A DNA stretch of 64,000 nt from Loxodes magnus. Its lineage: Eukaryota > Ciliophora > Karyorelictea > Loxodida > Loxodidae. Of the stretch, positions 13,421-25,552 are shown in pieces (positions within the stretch are counted from its first letter, which is position 1; every line of letters begins with the position of its first letter). The stretch is taken from assembly GCA_946699065.1 (NCBI GenBank), contig CAMPDV010000118.1, positions 62,001 to 126,000 on the forward strand, given 5' to 3'. The position numbers were made by a program, and so were the translations under genes. The notes under the pieces were generated by a model that worked only from the letters and a program-made list of their open reading frames with translations, made no database searches and was not told the DNA's origin.

Positions 13421-13644
13421 ATGCGCAACGAAAGATTGAAATAATTTCTTGTCTTTATTCCTTGTTAATTTTAGTAAAATTTATTTCATGATATTTCTGA
13501 AGTCCTTCAAGTTTCTATCTGAATATCTTTGCTGTGAGCATGTCTCTATAGCGAAGATTTGCTTCTTAATAAATTATTTTTCTTGCAAATCGATTTAATT
13601 TATAAAAATAATAAGGAGATTCAAAAATAACCCCTTATATATTA

Positions 13645-14300
13645 ATGAATGAATGAATTAATTTATGTAATTTCACCTTTATTTGGTTAATTACAAACTA
13701 AAAGTTTAAAGTTAAATAAAAGAGACTTCATATTTTCTTGGATCTTGTTTATCATACGTTCTAAGGATTCTTACCCTATTTTTTCTTAGAGTTTCTGATA
13801 GATCTATTCCCATTCATTTCTTATTAAATTCGTTAATTGTATGCTATATGTTTGGAGCTTCTTTGTTTAGCTGGAGTATTTTTTCCTGTATATTTTACCT
13901 TCTTGATTACACAATATATCCTGAAAATATTTTCCCATTAGTTTTCTACTATTTTCTTTTATTTTCATTAGAATTGGAAGCTGCTTCTAACTTTGTGCCC
14001 TGGTTATTTACATTATCAACATCTCATTATTTTCTAATAGGGAATATAATTTGTTGTAGGCTGTTGCTCTACATCCGTCGAATCATTAATCTACATTTTT
14101 TGCAGTGATATGCTTTCATTTAACTCTGCGAATTGATTAAATTTAGTTTCTAATTATTCTATTCTAATAATTCCTAACTATTTATTTTCTATTTATTTTC
14201 TTATTAATTAATCATCAGATATTCAATTTTTCTTTCGAGTTCTTGTACAGTTCTTTAAAGTTAAAATTTTCTAATTACATGACTTTGAGTTCTTAAGTAT
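13645..14300 (-). mobile_element. Zinc-knuckle ORF1 element (copy 1)
   Basis: On the minus strand a glutamine-rich coiled-coil stretch (Q-E-L-E-R-K-I-E-Y-L) leads into a zinc knuckle read as M-R-C-W-Q-C-K-Q-P-G-H-K-V-R, where W is a TGA codon. The fourth ligand (Cys) is replaced by Ser. A basic tail follows and the element ends in a (TTCA)n tail at about 13645-13665, typical of non-LTR retrotransposition. The frame changes between the coiled coil and the knuckle, so this copy is decayed. It is homologous to 61130-61560 and related to 25553-26235. Copy 2 is at 55292-55948; its tail has drifted to (TTAA)n. Confidence 0.6.
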
Positions 14301-14389
14301 TTTTTATTAATCGTAATTTGACTAAGATAACTCCTTTTGAGAAGAGATATTTTACAAGTAATTTTCAATTTTTATATTAATAACAATTC

Positions 14390-16830
14390 TAGCCTTTTTC
14401 TATTAAAGAAATTTAGCAAATTATTCAAGATACACCTAATGGTAAAGTAGAAGGCCCAGATAATATCAAAGTTGAGCTATTAAAATATGGATAACATTAT
14501 CTTACCTAAATTCTTCACTCTTTCCTGAATAATATGCTGGGACTCGAAAGAATACCATAGAAATTAAATATTTCAATCATTATTCCTATTTTCGAAAAAG
14601 GAAATAAAAATGATTGAAAAATTGACTATTCATCTCTCTAATAAGTATGGCTTTAAAATTATAAGATAAACCCTTAAAATGAGATTATATAATTGATATA
14701 TGAAAGAAATTTAGTACATTAAAATTAAATGGGATTTTTGAAAAAGAAACAAACAAAAATGTAAATTTGAAGTATTTAGTAAATAAAAGACAAATTTCGT
14801 AAATAAGCAAAGGAAAAAACTAAATTACTAGCAATTTTATAGATTTGGAGAAATGTTCGATTATATAGAGAGAAAATTACTCTTTGATTAACTAAAAATG
14901 TTAAAAATATCTCTAGGCCTTATAAATGCTTTATAATTTTCTTATAGTAGATAAATTCTTCTTTTTTAATAGATGTAACATAATCAAGAAGACTTTAATA
15001 TAATAATGGAGCAATGCAAGGTAGTTCAAATGGGCCAGCAATAGCATTGCTATACTATGATTTTATAATTCGATAGTTAGAAAACAAAACTTATATATTT
15101 GGGATTAAATGTAATAAATTTGAAAACAGCATTACTTGAAGAGGATGGCAGATGATTTAATCCTACTATCTAAATCAGAAAGTAGTATGTAGAATCTAAA
15201 AATTAAAAAATAGAATTTTAGATGAACATACTTTAAAAAAAAATGGAAAAAACCCCGGTAATATAAACCTTAAATTCTAACCTAATAGATCATCCAAAGT
15301 CCTAGTTTACTAACAGGAATCATGAATTCAAAAAAGATAAATCTACTCTTGTTAAGGATTGAGAAATATTGAATTTCCTAACAAATTTAAAAAGCTTGAG
15401 AAACCCCATGAGCAAGACATTATTTAACTTTATTCCTTAAATAAGAAAATGAATACAGAAATTTAAACCCTGAAGACAGAAAACTAGAATCTTAAGCTCT
15501 TTTGTGAGATAAAAAAGGAAGATAAAGGCTAGGTAAGTTAATTTTTGTTTTAAATTGAAGCCTTAACTTCCAAATTGTATTGATAGAAAAAAGCCTAGCA
15601 GCAAATTCATAGAAAATTGAAGAAGAAGACTAATTACAAATTAAAAAATACTAACCTCAAATAGATGAGATGAAAATAGAACAAAAATTTAAACACAATA
15701 AAAACTTTACTTCAAGCCTTAATAAAACGTTGCTATTGTTGTAAAAAGATTAAATATTAATGGAGATAAAATCTAAAGTTAAGAAAAGTGCTTGAGCAGC
15801 ACCGAAATGAATTTGGAACATCAAGAAGACTATATTTAAACTGCTTTGGAGGTATTTATATAAAGAAGTCAGTATTATACTAAAGTGTGACATTAGTCAA
15901 ACAGGATCTTTGTAATTAATAGTAGCAAAATAAGCAACTTCAAAAGGACAACGATGACCTTAGAATTTATTTAGAGAAGCTGGAGAAAAATTACAAGAAG
16001 AAGGAAGAACAATTCTATTAGCTTATAGGAGAGAAAGAAGAATTATCTCAGTTTTCAATTGATTCAGACGAAGATATGTACAGTTGAGTGATGGATATAA
16101 AAACTTTTGTTGCCTTTATTTTTAGGAAGCGTCTCCTCTAATTAAAGATGGTCCTAACCCTTTTAGTTAAAACTAATTAATTAATTAGATGAACATGCTT
16201 AAAAATAAATATTACTAAATGTGAACCTATATAATTTTAGAAAAGAAAGGAAAATAAGCCAAACTAGAATTATAGGTTAACAAGAAGCCAATCATTTAAA
16301 ATCAATAAGTTACATATTTAGGAATATTATCGCATTAAAAAAAAACCTCATTAATCACTGTGAGGAAGCATGGTTTAAATATTTAGCTGCATTAAAGAAA
16401 ACTGTATATTAGTTAATTAGTTATAAAAACGTGACACCTTTACATTTTAAAAACCTATATCAACTCTTTATTTTACCTAAAGTATAATAAGGAGAAGAAT
16501 TAATACCTTAAACTGTTTAAAAAGGTATCACTTCATATTGAATAAAATTAATTCAAGTATGAGATTCATATCAAGAAAAGCTTTCTAAGCAGAATCAAGA
16601 TCTTTTAATAAATCATGCTATGTATATTAAAACTTACTTCAATTTAAACATATTATGCTCTAAAGCTTTTTAAATTTTTTACAAAATTAGTAAAGAAAGT
16701 TTAGGAAAAATTAATTCGAAAATTGGAAGAATATGTGAAAATAACTGAAAAGAAGGATATTAATAATATAATGACATGATGAAGATGGTCTAGTTTTATA
16801 ATATTTATTTAAATGACAAAAATATAAGCC
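14390..16830 (+). mobile_element. LINE ORF2 with reverse transcriptase, decayed (copy 1)
   Basis: Translation shows LINE reverse-transcriptase blocks in order: K-E-I-Q-Q-I-I then G-P-D-N-I-K-V-E-L-L-K-Y-G near 14420; N-I-S-I-I-I-P-I-F-E-K-G near 14560; F-I-D-L-E-K; A-M-Q-G-S-S-N-G-P-A near 15010; and the catalytic M-A-D-D-L at 15145-15159. Downstream, Y-Q-L-I-S-Y-K-N-V-T-P-L-H-F-K-N-L-Y near 16400 and G-E-E-L-I-P-Q look like the thumb/connection region. The frame shifts several times, so it is not functional. The shifts are shared with copy 2 and predate the duplication. No endonuclease is attached. The C-terminus is lost in this copy because the duplication breakpoint removes it. Confidence 0.75.
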
Positions 16831-17668
16831 AAAAAAATGGATTAATCTCTTCGACTCTCAAAAAATTAACTTAGAAACCTAAAGAGAAAAGCAGCAAAAG
16901 AAATTTAGAAAAAATAATAACAATAGGAGGAGTCAAGCTCTCTTCAGAAGGTAAAGTTATGGTAGGATAAATAGAGATAAGTTAACCTAAAAACGAAACT
17001 AATCAAAAACTTTAAATTTAATTAGACCAAATGTAAAAAGTAATCTCAAGTTATGAAGAAACAACTTACAACTTAGGCGAAAAAATACGGGAACTAATGA
17101 GTAACATAGAAGATTAGAACAACAAATTACTAATACTTAGAAGATAACTTATTTGTAGCAAATTAATAACGGAAGAATAACTCTGAACTTAATCATAATA
17201 AAATTTTAAATACGACACAAAAATGGAAATAGAAAAAATACCAATAGAATTAAAAACAGAATTGAATCCAGAAAAAGAAATGATTGCTACAAGTTTCATT
17301 AAAAGATTAGAAAATATAGAAAATAATTATCATAAAAAAGAACGAAATAAAGACAATAATACAAACTTTGTTGATGTTGCAAATCAAATAAACATATTTT
17401 AAAAAACTGTTGATAATGAAAGAAAATAAACGAATAAGAGCAGAAAAGAACATGGAGACAACTCAATAAACTATGAATAACTCCAACAGGGATCTACAAA
17501 TAAAAGCTTTTTGCAAGGCCACTTGAACGGTTACAGTGGTAACCTTCCACTTAATAAAAAGGTCGTGGATCACACCCACGTTAAAAAAACTGTCCGCAGG
17601 AACTGGTTGCAATTCCAGAGAATGCAAAACTCTACTAACTTTAAGTATATTATTATTATTATTATTAA
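16831..17668 (+). mobile_element. ORF1-only non-LTR element, coiled-coil type (copy 1, 3' flank lost)
   Basis: Same element as 58481-59317 and 26530-27359. It starts six A residues before an ATG (16837) and ends in an (ATT)n tail. The 3' target-site copy is missing, because the segmental duplication breaks in the tail. This copy alone lacks one T near 16937, which shifts the frame of the encoded protein. Confidence 0.8.
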
Positions 17669-18318
17669 GATTGTTGCCATTTAGTATTATTTTAATTTAC
17701 TAATTTTTGTCTTTTATGACCAGCAATATCTTAATACCATTATTCATTTATACCTATAGAGCTTTATAGATAATATTTAAAAAGCATTAAAAGCATTTAC
17801 TAACGTCTATAATTGAAGGAAGCAATTCTTACAGTTATAGATGTCCTAAAGCTCTTTTAGATTAAAAATGTAAATAGAATATAACTTATTGTCTCAGGAA
17901 TAGCTTTAACTTCATAATTATAATTTATGATAAATATTTTTAAATATATACTTAAAAAACTAAGGATTTTGGAGGGATCTATTTTCTTACTAGCTGAAAA
18001 GATTTAGTAGTTTACAATCAAGATAACTATTATATAGATTAATAAATATATATTAGAAGGCATTAACCTGGCTATTTTAAAATCTTATAAAACATTGATA
18101 TTGATTCTTACCAATAAAATAAATAAATTGATTAAAAGCTAATGACTTAGTTATAGTATTATAATAAGAGATTTACTAATTTTAGGTATAAAAGCTTAAC
18201 TATTGAAATAAGAAACTTTAAATTTAAATAATTTTAAATATAAAAATAAATCTAACTTATAAATACTTATTAATGAACTTCATTATTATTAAATCACTTA
18301 TACTTTATATTTTAACCG
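17669..18318. other. AT-rich spacer before the Rab-like gene
   Basis: Unique sequence that begins at the duplication breakpoint. No gene or repeat is recognisable. The last part presumably contains the promoter of the Rab-like gene. Confidence 0.4.
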
Positions 18319-19293
18319 ATGAAAGAAATTAAATGTGACTATTGAATCAAAATGTTTTTATAAGGTTAAAGCTTTGCTGGAAAAACTTGTGTTTTAAAGA
18401 GATTTGCAGAAGATCAATTCGAGGATAGATATATTTCAACAATAGGTTTAGATTTTAAATATAAAATGCAATAATTGAGCTTTGGATTGGTTAAATTCTA
18501 AATCATAGATGTGGCATTTGCATCTTCTTTTAAAGAATAGGAAATTAATTACTATAAAGGCTGCTAAGTAATTCTACTCGTTTTTGATTTAACTGATTTA
18601 ACTTCTTTTTAATTTTTATTAGGAAAACTGAAGATAATTTAACAGCAAGAACTTAAAGAAGTAAAAATAGTTCTTTTAGGAAATAAAAGTGATTTAGAAG
18701 ATAAGAGATAAGTATAGTTTGAAGAAGCTAATGAGTTTGCATCTGAAAACAATTTAATATATTTTGAAATTTCAGCTAAGAGTGGAAAAGGAATAAAAGA
18801 ATGCTTTGAATAAATATCATAAATAGTAGTTTAGGCAAAAGAGAATAAACAATTTCAAACTTAAAAAACTATTATTTAAATTAAATTTTTCACTGTTATA
18901 AGTCTAATTTTCAGTATTTGCTATTTAAAATATTTTAACTTAAACCTGATTTTAGATTAAGTTTAAAATTTTACGGTCTAGTTTAAATTTCTATAAATTT
19001 AAGCCTAGCATATTTCTGGATTTTATATACATTTTGTAGGAATAATGTTGAGTACAGATTAACTTCCATAAGACTTTAGCGACTTTGCTGAAAATGCTAT
19101 CTATTATTTTTATTCATTTACCAAATACTTACTTAAAGCATAGTTATAATATGCTATTGATCCCACTTTTGTAGGGATATATAACATAAATTTGTTTCAA
19201 TAAATTTCTAAAAGACTAGATTATTTACAGTTTCTCTTAATTATAAGTATTCAAATGTATAAAGATAGAAAGTTAGAAATAAATGAATAATGA
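18319..19293 (+). CDS. Rab-like small GTPase with C-terminal membrane segment
   Basis: 324 codons from the ATG at 18319 to a TGA at 19291. GTPase motifs in order: P-loop G-Q-S-F-A-G-K-T (residues 16-23), switch I I-S-T-I-G-L-D-F (39-46, T41 as in Rabs), G4 N-K-S-D (122-125) and G5 S-A-K (152-154). The G3 motif is unusual: D-V-A-F-A (64-68) instead of D-T-A-G-Q, so the catalytic Gln and the Gly are missing and hydrolysis is probably weak or absent. A hydrophobic segment (about 190-206) follows the GTPase fold, then a further 118 residues. Rabs normally end soon after the fold with a prenylated Cys, which is not seen. Codon 9 is TGA (D-Y-W-I-K); if it were a stop, translation could start at Met12 (18352). 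A Rab-derived, membrane-tethered regulator is the best guess. The exact 3' end is uncertain. Confidence 0.8.
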
Positions 19294-19469
19294 TAGAATA
19301 TATGATAGACTCTTATATAAGAGGAAATCTTTATTTTTTACATTATATTTGCAAGACTTTATAAAAATTAGGCAAAATTAATGAATAACTTAATCAAAAG
19401 CAAAATCAATTATATTCATTCATAAAATATAATCTGAAATATTGGTAAGCAATATAACTAAAAAAAGCT

Positions 19470-19760
19470 TAAATTATATAACGCGTAGTAACTCAATGGC
19501 GGTATATCTTTAATAAAGTTTTAAAATTTTGCAAGTTCTTTATTGGAATTATTCCTTAGTGCTGACTCTCCCTTGAAAATCTTGTCTTCTATAGTTGAAT
19601 GGAGTGGAACTCCAAGATTTTAGTATCTGGTAATATTCAATTTTTGCTATTTAACGTCTCCAATCCTGTCCTTCTTGACTACTGCTAAGATTCTTATACT
19701 ATTCTTCGCATAAATTGAACTTCCTGCAGAATTGAATTAAAAAGTGCTTGAATCTTATAA
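19470..19760 (-). mobile_element. LINE reverse-transcriptase fragment
   Basis: Minus-strand translation reads K-N-S-I-R-I-L-A-V-V-K-K-D-R-I, then N-I-T-R-Y-Q-N-L-G-V-P-L-H-S, then a lysine-rich stretch ending I-P-P-L-S-Y-Y-A-L. The Y-x-x-L-G-V-P-L signature at the end of the palm is typical of LINE reverse transcriptases. Only this short piece is recognisable; it sits just downstream of the Rab-like gene on the other strand. Confidence 0.55.
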
Positions 19761-20039
19761 TGATTATATGAAGAAGAGATAAAAGAGCATAATTTTGCAC
19801 TTTAAAAAATTTAATAGAATTAATCAACTATAATACTAGTGAAGGTGCCATGCTAAATATAGTGACCTAAGAGAAATGGTTGGCATAAAGTAAAAAATAA
19901 AAGAAAGGTAAATAGCATTTATATTTTTTCATAGCCAAATAATGTAAAAGCTAAAAGTTGACTTCATTTCTTGCCTTAAAGAAATAAAAAGCTAAATTTA
20001 TAAAATATGATTGATAATAAAGTAGAAAATAAAAAGAAA

Positions 20040-21240
20040 GACAGAAATATGATTATGATAGTTAATTTTTATTATTGAGGGAAATAATATTGCCGAACTA
20101 CTTGTTCTGAATGAACTCTTAAAAGGTAAAAAAGTTAATCAACTGATCATTTTATGCGAATAGAGATCATCATGAGTAAGCAATACCTACTATACCATAA
20201 TCAAAAACTTTAAAATCTATTCAAATGGTAAATCATCCAGATGCGATTTTTTAAATTTGAAATAAATATATGATTAATCTTTTCGTAAAAATGAAAAAAG
20301 CTTAAACTAAAGAGTTAGAGAAACAAACAATAAAACTGAATTATCATTCTATTCAAAATTAACTTTAAGTCATATTATCATGAAAATTGTTAAATTGATG
20401 AATAAACAGGAATTATTTTCAAAAATAAATGAAAAAGGAATTTATTTATAGATACAATCTCGTAAGTGTCATATTAAAATAAAAGAACATAAAAAATATT
20501 TGAATAAAAACTAACTTCTATAAAGGATTAATATGTTGGTGGAGAAAAAAACTTATAAAATCTAAATAATGAAAAGAAATTGTTCTTTAACTCTTAGAAT
20601 GATATACTAATTAAAATATTTTAAATTTGTGATATCTTCAATATCAACTTTATATAATAATACTTTATTTATATATTTCATTTACAGTAAATTGTATTAT
20701 TTACATCTAGAGAATAAAAATGCTATACCAAAGTTCAGATTTTCACTACTGATTTATCCTAATTAAAAAACGCATGAATTTTATTATTGTTATGTGTGCA
20801 AAAGTTGCCAATTAAGATCAATGAAACAAAATTCATTGAATGCTGATTAAGGAGATTTAAATGCTTTCCTTGAGATGAGCTTATGTAATTTAGTTATTCC
20901 AGCTTTCATTCCTTTTAGTCCTGACATGATATTTCAAGGAGTTATATCTTCAATATTATATTTTGGTAAAAGTAAAAGTTCTGCAAAGTGATTTTAAATT
21001 GAGTGGTTATACTCCATACTTAGAAAGAACTATAGAAACTTTCACAAATACTACTCTGAAGTCAGATACTTTGCTTGTAAAACCACGAAAAGTAAAATTT
21101 CTCCAACAGATATTATAACCATATTTATATTTCTTTTCTTTGTAATACTTTATTAAAATATCATAGTATAGTATTACAAGTACAATTCCATGACTGCTTC
21201 CTTATAATGCTCTGCTATTTAACTTAATTGATCTTAATAT
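20040..21240 (+). CDS. Unrecognised coding-like sequence
   Basis: The plus-strand frame containing I-I-E-G-N-N-I-A-E-L-L-V-L-N-E-L-L (about 20075) stays plausible for roughly 390 codons, with only two TGAs in the main part, both in Trp-like settings (R-S-S-W-V-S and S-A-K-W-F-Q-I-E-W). It contains a Cys pair Y-C-Y-V-C-K-S-C near 20800 and a hydrophobic stretch near 21110-21150. I do not recognise the family. Start, end and any introns are not fixed. It could be a host gene or an old element. Confidence 0.35.
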
Positions 21241-21429
21241 TACCATCAATAATGAACTTCGCATCAATATTTTCATAGAAAGATTCAAGTACCATTATCA
21301 ATCCTAAAGGTAATCTAAGTATTCTTAGATTATCAAAAAACAATTTCCTTTATATACTGTAAAACATTTTTTCCACATTTATTAGAGTAGGAATTAACTA
21401 TAGTTTTCGTAGCCATCTACGATGTAAGT

Positions 21430-21904
21430 CAATAACTTATTAAATTACTCAAGCTTGTAATAACGTAGATCTTTTTCGAAGAAAACCAAATTAGGCTTGA
21501 TTATAGGATGTTCTAGATTGAAATTGCTATATAGATAACTGAGAGCGAATAATAGCAAAGATTGGATAATGAGACATTAGCAAATTAATAACTTATGGCC
21601 AAAATTATATCAATTTATTTCCAAAAAACAAATTAGAATACATTGATCTGCAAATAAAAAATTTTCTTATGACGTTGTTTAAAAAGAAATTAGAATTATT
21701 CAATTTGGAAAAAAACAAATAATAAGAAATTTCTGTAACTAAAGGTTAATAAATGAAAGAGCAAGAAAAGAATGAAGAAAATGAAGAAAATGAGAAAGAA
21801 AAGAAGAGAAAGAAAAATAAGATGAACAATTGGAAGATAAGAAGAGCTAAACTGATGACGAAGATGATCTAGCTGAAGAAGAGGATGAAGATGAAAGCGT
21901 CTGA
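21430..21904 (+). CDS. Coding-like sequence with acidic C-terminus
   Basis: A hydrophobic/lysine-rich stretch (Y-I-N-L-F-P-K-N-K-L-E-Y near 21610) leads to a Glu/Lys-rich segment and then a strongly acidic tail D-D-E-D-D-L-A-E-E-E-D-E-D-E-S-V, ending at a TGA (21902-21904). The frame changes once in the Glu/Lys-rich part near 21800, so an intron or an indel is present. It may be the last exon of the unrecognised sequence at 20040-21240. Confidence 0.35.
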
Positions 21905-22579
21905 GTTGAAAAAATTTTAAATAACATTATAGCATCTTTAATTGAAAGAAGCTATTCCAACAATGAAAATATATCACGAGATTCTTATAGTTAAATTTAA
22001 ATAATTTTGAAAGCAAATGCCCTTACAAGAAGAATTATAATAAGGAGCAAGATAAAGCTTTTGAAGAATACTAAATCCTTATTTAGCCATAATTTATATA
22101 TTTTAAATAACATTATTATGCAATTATGTTCCAATATTAAAAATATTTAAGTTTTTATATATATTATTTTATGATAATTAATAGTATCATTATTTATGAA
22201 ATTTATATTTCAGATCTGTATATAGCTAAATGTTAAAGTATCGATTTCCTTTTTACGAGTTTCTTCTAACTAGTTTAATTTATTGATAAGTAATTTAAGG
22301 TTTTTATAAAATAATTTCTTCATTTTTAACTATAAATTAATCGTGGTTCGTTTGCCATAGCTTAAAATGTTGTAATATTAAAGTATTCCAAGACTTTTCC
22401 ATTTTATTTTTTAACTTTAACGACACTCTTATAAATATAAGTCTCCAAGTAATTTGGATTTTTAAATTTGGAATAATAACAATGAATTGCTTCTTCGATT
22501 GTTTTCAAGCTGGAGAGAGTTCCTTTGTTATTAATAGTAGTGGGTTTTTAGAATCAAGTTTCATGGCTTTACCATAGCA

Positions 22580-23621
22580 TATAACTTATTCATAATTTTT
22601 CAATTATCTAAGATAATTCCCTTTATAGTTGTTAAATTTAGTTTATTTAAAATTATTTTTTATTGCTTTAGTATAACTTTATATAGCTTCCTTGTGCCAT
22701 TATAAAGCTTGTATTTCTTGTATTTTTTAAATAGATAGCAACTTCGTTTAAAGCACATTTTAGCTTTCCTATCTTGTAAAATTTTACTTTGTTCTACTTC
22801 AATCATATAATTATTTTCTTATTAAATATCTACTTTGATCTTAAGATAATTTAATAATGAAGGTAGAATTTGATCCAATAATATATTACTTTATGATATT
22901 AATAATATTTAGAAATATTTTTATTATTCAACTAGTTTATAATCTTATTGCAGTTAGTAATTGAGTAAGTTTTAAAGCTAATTTGTAGGATATTTACTTT
23001 TGCAGTAGTACATAGTTTCCTTATCTTAGGTCCTTTTTATTGATCCGGCTTGGAATTCTTTTCTATTTCCATCTTATCGGAACTGAAATTCTATTCTGAT
23101 AGAATCTGCTAGCTTTGGAGACTCTTTTGACTTCGCAAAATGTTTTCAAACTGCTAGCTCTGGGCATGGATCTACTGAATTTTAGAATTTGTCTGACTGA
23201 ACTGTTCTTGTTAGTACTTCCATAGAGCATCGATCTCTCTTTCCTAGTTAGACATTCTGAGGTCTAATGTGTCTTGTAGTCCGTGCTGGATCTATTGTGA
23301 TAGTTTGTCATTCTCTTTACAAAGCTTTCTAACCTCTTCCTGGAGGTTCAGGACCACTTTGATGAGCTGTTCCATGCTCATCTGGCCAGAAGGATTAAAC
23401 TCCGACACCTCCTGGTGGAGAGCAGACTTCATCTGCTTTCTCGGTTTCTCTTCTGAAGTAGGGGTTTCCACGTGTTAGGCTTTCTTAAAATGTTGCTATT
23501 TTTCCTGATTGGACTAGGTTCCAGAATATTAAGATTAAGCGAGAGAAAGTTAATTGGCTTTCGGTTTTCCCTCTTATTTCTAGGAGGTGGTGTAAAAGCC
23601 AGATCTAAAGCCTTCCACCAT
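22580..23621 (-). mobile_element. ORF1 (zinc-knuckle family) element, minus strand
   Basis: From the ATG at 23621 the minus strand reads M-V-E-G-F-R-S-G-F-Y-T-T-S, clearly homologous to the ORF1 at 59816 (M-E-G-L-K-K-G-F-Y-T-T-S). Homology continues through S-A-L-H-Q-E-V-S, E-Q-L-I-K-V-V-L-N-L-Q-E-E-V and A-L-W-K-Y-Q-Q-E. At the expected zinc knuckle, near 23005, the frame changes: Y-Y-C-K-S-K is found in the next frame, and the later ligands are not obvious. The element is therefore decayed, and its 3' end is not defined. The remaining minus-strand sequence to about 22580 is Lys/Gln-rich. Confidence 0.7.
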
Positions 23622-23749
23622 TTTTTTTATGAGAAATTATATTTAATAAGATTAAACCTTTCTTGTTATCAATAATAATGTAAATTAATATGTTTATGCT
23701 ATATTTTCATATAGGCAATAGAAATGTTTATTTACATTTCATTCATCAG

Positions 23750-24480
23750 ACCTAATTTACTTTTTACTCATATTTATCTGCTTCCTTCCCTTCTGATTCA
23801 GATTTGTCCAGATCATTCGATCATTGTAGTAATTCATAATTTCATTCGAAAATTCCAATTCTTCTTCTAAATAACTTTTAGTGAAAGTGCTTATTTCCTA
23901 AATTGATGTCTTTTAATTGCTTTTAAGTAGAAATTTAAGGCTAAGATAGTTTTTATTATATGCTAACATCTTATGTAAATCATAATTTTTTTAATTTTGA
24001 AATTCCTAAATAAGATCTTGCAGAGCTTCACATCATTAATTATGTTCAAGCTATCTAAATCTCCACAGATGCAAATCTCATGTTAATTAATTTTTTAGTG
24101 TCTTATTATAATTCATATAAGAAATTATAGTAAAAGGCTCTAAATTTGTATATGGAGACTATTTCTCTAATTCTAAATTTATTAAATTTAGTATATGTTT
24201 AAAATGGGAATTATCTTGTTTCATTTCAATATCTTCAAAGTAAAAATGTGCGGTTTACATTGATCTCATCCTGTACCTGACATCTAAAGACGATTTTTAC
24301 TTGATTTTATCTAAAACTTTATTCTAAATTTTTTAAGGTTTTCAATATTTTATTTGTCTATTCCAAAATATTAGGTTAATTTCTCCAAGTTTTAAAACAT
24401 CTCAGATTAACAATCTTTGTCTTGTTAAATAGAAAAGCAATATCATATCAGGATTTATTTGTCTTTCTTATCCTAATTAT
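23750..24480 (-). mobile_element. Probable LINE endonuclease-to-linker fragment
   Basis: On the minus strand one frame reads smoothly for about 240 codons with TGA as Trp: S-S-L-D-V-R-Y-R-M-R-S-M near 24290, D-N-S-H-F-K-H-I-L-N-L-I-N, then L-E-E-E-L-E-F-S-N-E-I-M and M-I-W-T-N-L-N-Q-K-G-R near 23800. The S-x-L-D and D-x-S-H elements, spaced as in the last two motifs of AP-type LINE endonucleases, suggest the end of an endonuclease domain followed by the linker to the reverse transcriptase. No reverse transcriptase follows; an ORF1 element lies next downstream. The assignment is tentative. Confidence 0.4.
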
Positions 24481-25552
24481 AAAAAAACTTTAAGTATCTC
24501 ATAGTTATGTAATATTCAAAAGGTAGTCAATTCAAATCTATGAAGCATGATTCGTTAAACGTTGAGTTTAGACTTTTGAGTGTCGTCAAGCTAGTTTTCT
24601 TCAACTAATGTATATCTTTCTTTATTTTTCTGATGGTTCGTAGAATTACTCACGGAATAACTTCTAAACCATATTCTGCTTAAGGAAATTAAAAGGCTTG
24701 AAAACTATTTAAGATTTTAAGGAGAGATATTCTGATATTTTGTCAATTTTAATATGTATAGAAGATCTTAAATGATCATTTTAGAAGCAATCATTTTTCT
24801 TTATTCTGCTTTAATTTTTTTTGATTATTCAATTGGAGCAGTATATCAGTGAAATATGATTTTATTATTTTCTGTATGTTTTGACCAGTTACTTTTATTT
24901 TTACATAAAAATATTACCCTATTGTAAACAGTATTACCAAGAATGCCCAATAAATCCCCATTCAATTAGCCTTTATTTATTTAAGCAAAGTGTTTTTAAA
25001 ATGGTTAAAACTATAATAATAATAATAACTAATAGGCTTTTTCTTTATTGAAAGATTCAATCCCTCCAGGATGACAATAGTTCATGATTCTGTTGATTAA
25101 TAAAAAATTCAACATCTTCATATTTTACGAGATTGGAAACTCTGATTTCTCCAGCAACAGATCAACCCCTTTACAAACCTGCATCAATCAATTGTAAATT
25201 ATGTTTGTTAAGGCAATTATGTATGGGTTTTATCCTGGATGAGACATTTTTAAATCTGGATCTGTCAATAACCAAGAAAAATAAAATTTAAATAGAGTGA
25301 GGAATAAAGTTCAAGTGATTAGGGACATTTCTATAAAAAAATTCGTTCTAATACCCTACTTCTTAAATTATAATCTGCAAATTAAAAGTTTTAAATTTAC
25401 TTTTATACTTGAATCATAACTAACGAAGCTAAAATAAACAAACAAGCAAAAGAAACTAAAAAAGGAAAGATTTTATTAAAAGTTTTATATTTTTATAATG
25501 ATAATAATCATATGCCCTACTTAAAGGCACTTTATTATATATTATATATAAA
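24481..25552. other. No recognised gene
   Basis: AT-rich sequence between two transposon-derived regions. The part near 24480-25000 may hold more of the minus-strand LINE endonuclease, but I see no motif I can defend. Confidence 0.3.

Larger units (their letters stand above)
1..17668. repeat. Segmental duplication, copy 1
   Basis: Bases 1-17668 match 41863-59319 in the same orientation. The offset is 41862 at the left end, 41647 after the cysteine-rich gene and 41650 near the end; the main change is a 216-bp (two-unit) difference inside that gene. Differences elsewhere are scattered single bases and short indels, so the duplication is recent. The left limit cannot be seen because the window starts inside or at it. 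The right limit is sharp: both copies agree through the (ATT)n tail of an ORF1-only element and then diverge at 17669 and 59320. Copy 2 keeps the element's target-site duplication on both sides and copy 1 does not, so copy 2 is the older arrangement. Confidence 0.95.

Noticed and set aside
13848-14108. Plus-strand hydrophobic ORF (also 55495-55755) as a membrane protein
   Set aside because: The minus strand encodes a zinc-knuckle ORF1 with homologues elsewhere in the window; the hydrophobic reading is its antisense.
16831-17668. Polinton, retrovirus or other capsid-bearing element
   Set aside because: No integrase, protease, capsid or long terminal repeats were seen; tails and target-site duplications are those of non-LTR elements.
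19480-19740. Continuation of the Rab-like protein into a hydrophobic plus-strand stretch
   Set aside because: The opposite strand carries a recognisable LINE reverse-transcriptase signature (Y-Q-N-L-G-V-P-L), so the plus-strand reading is antisense.
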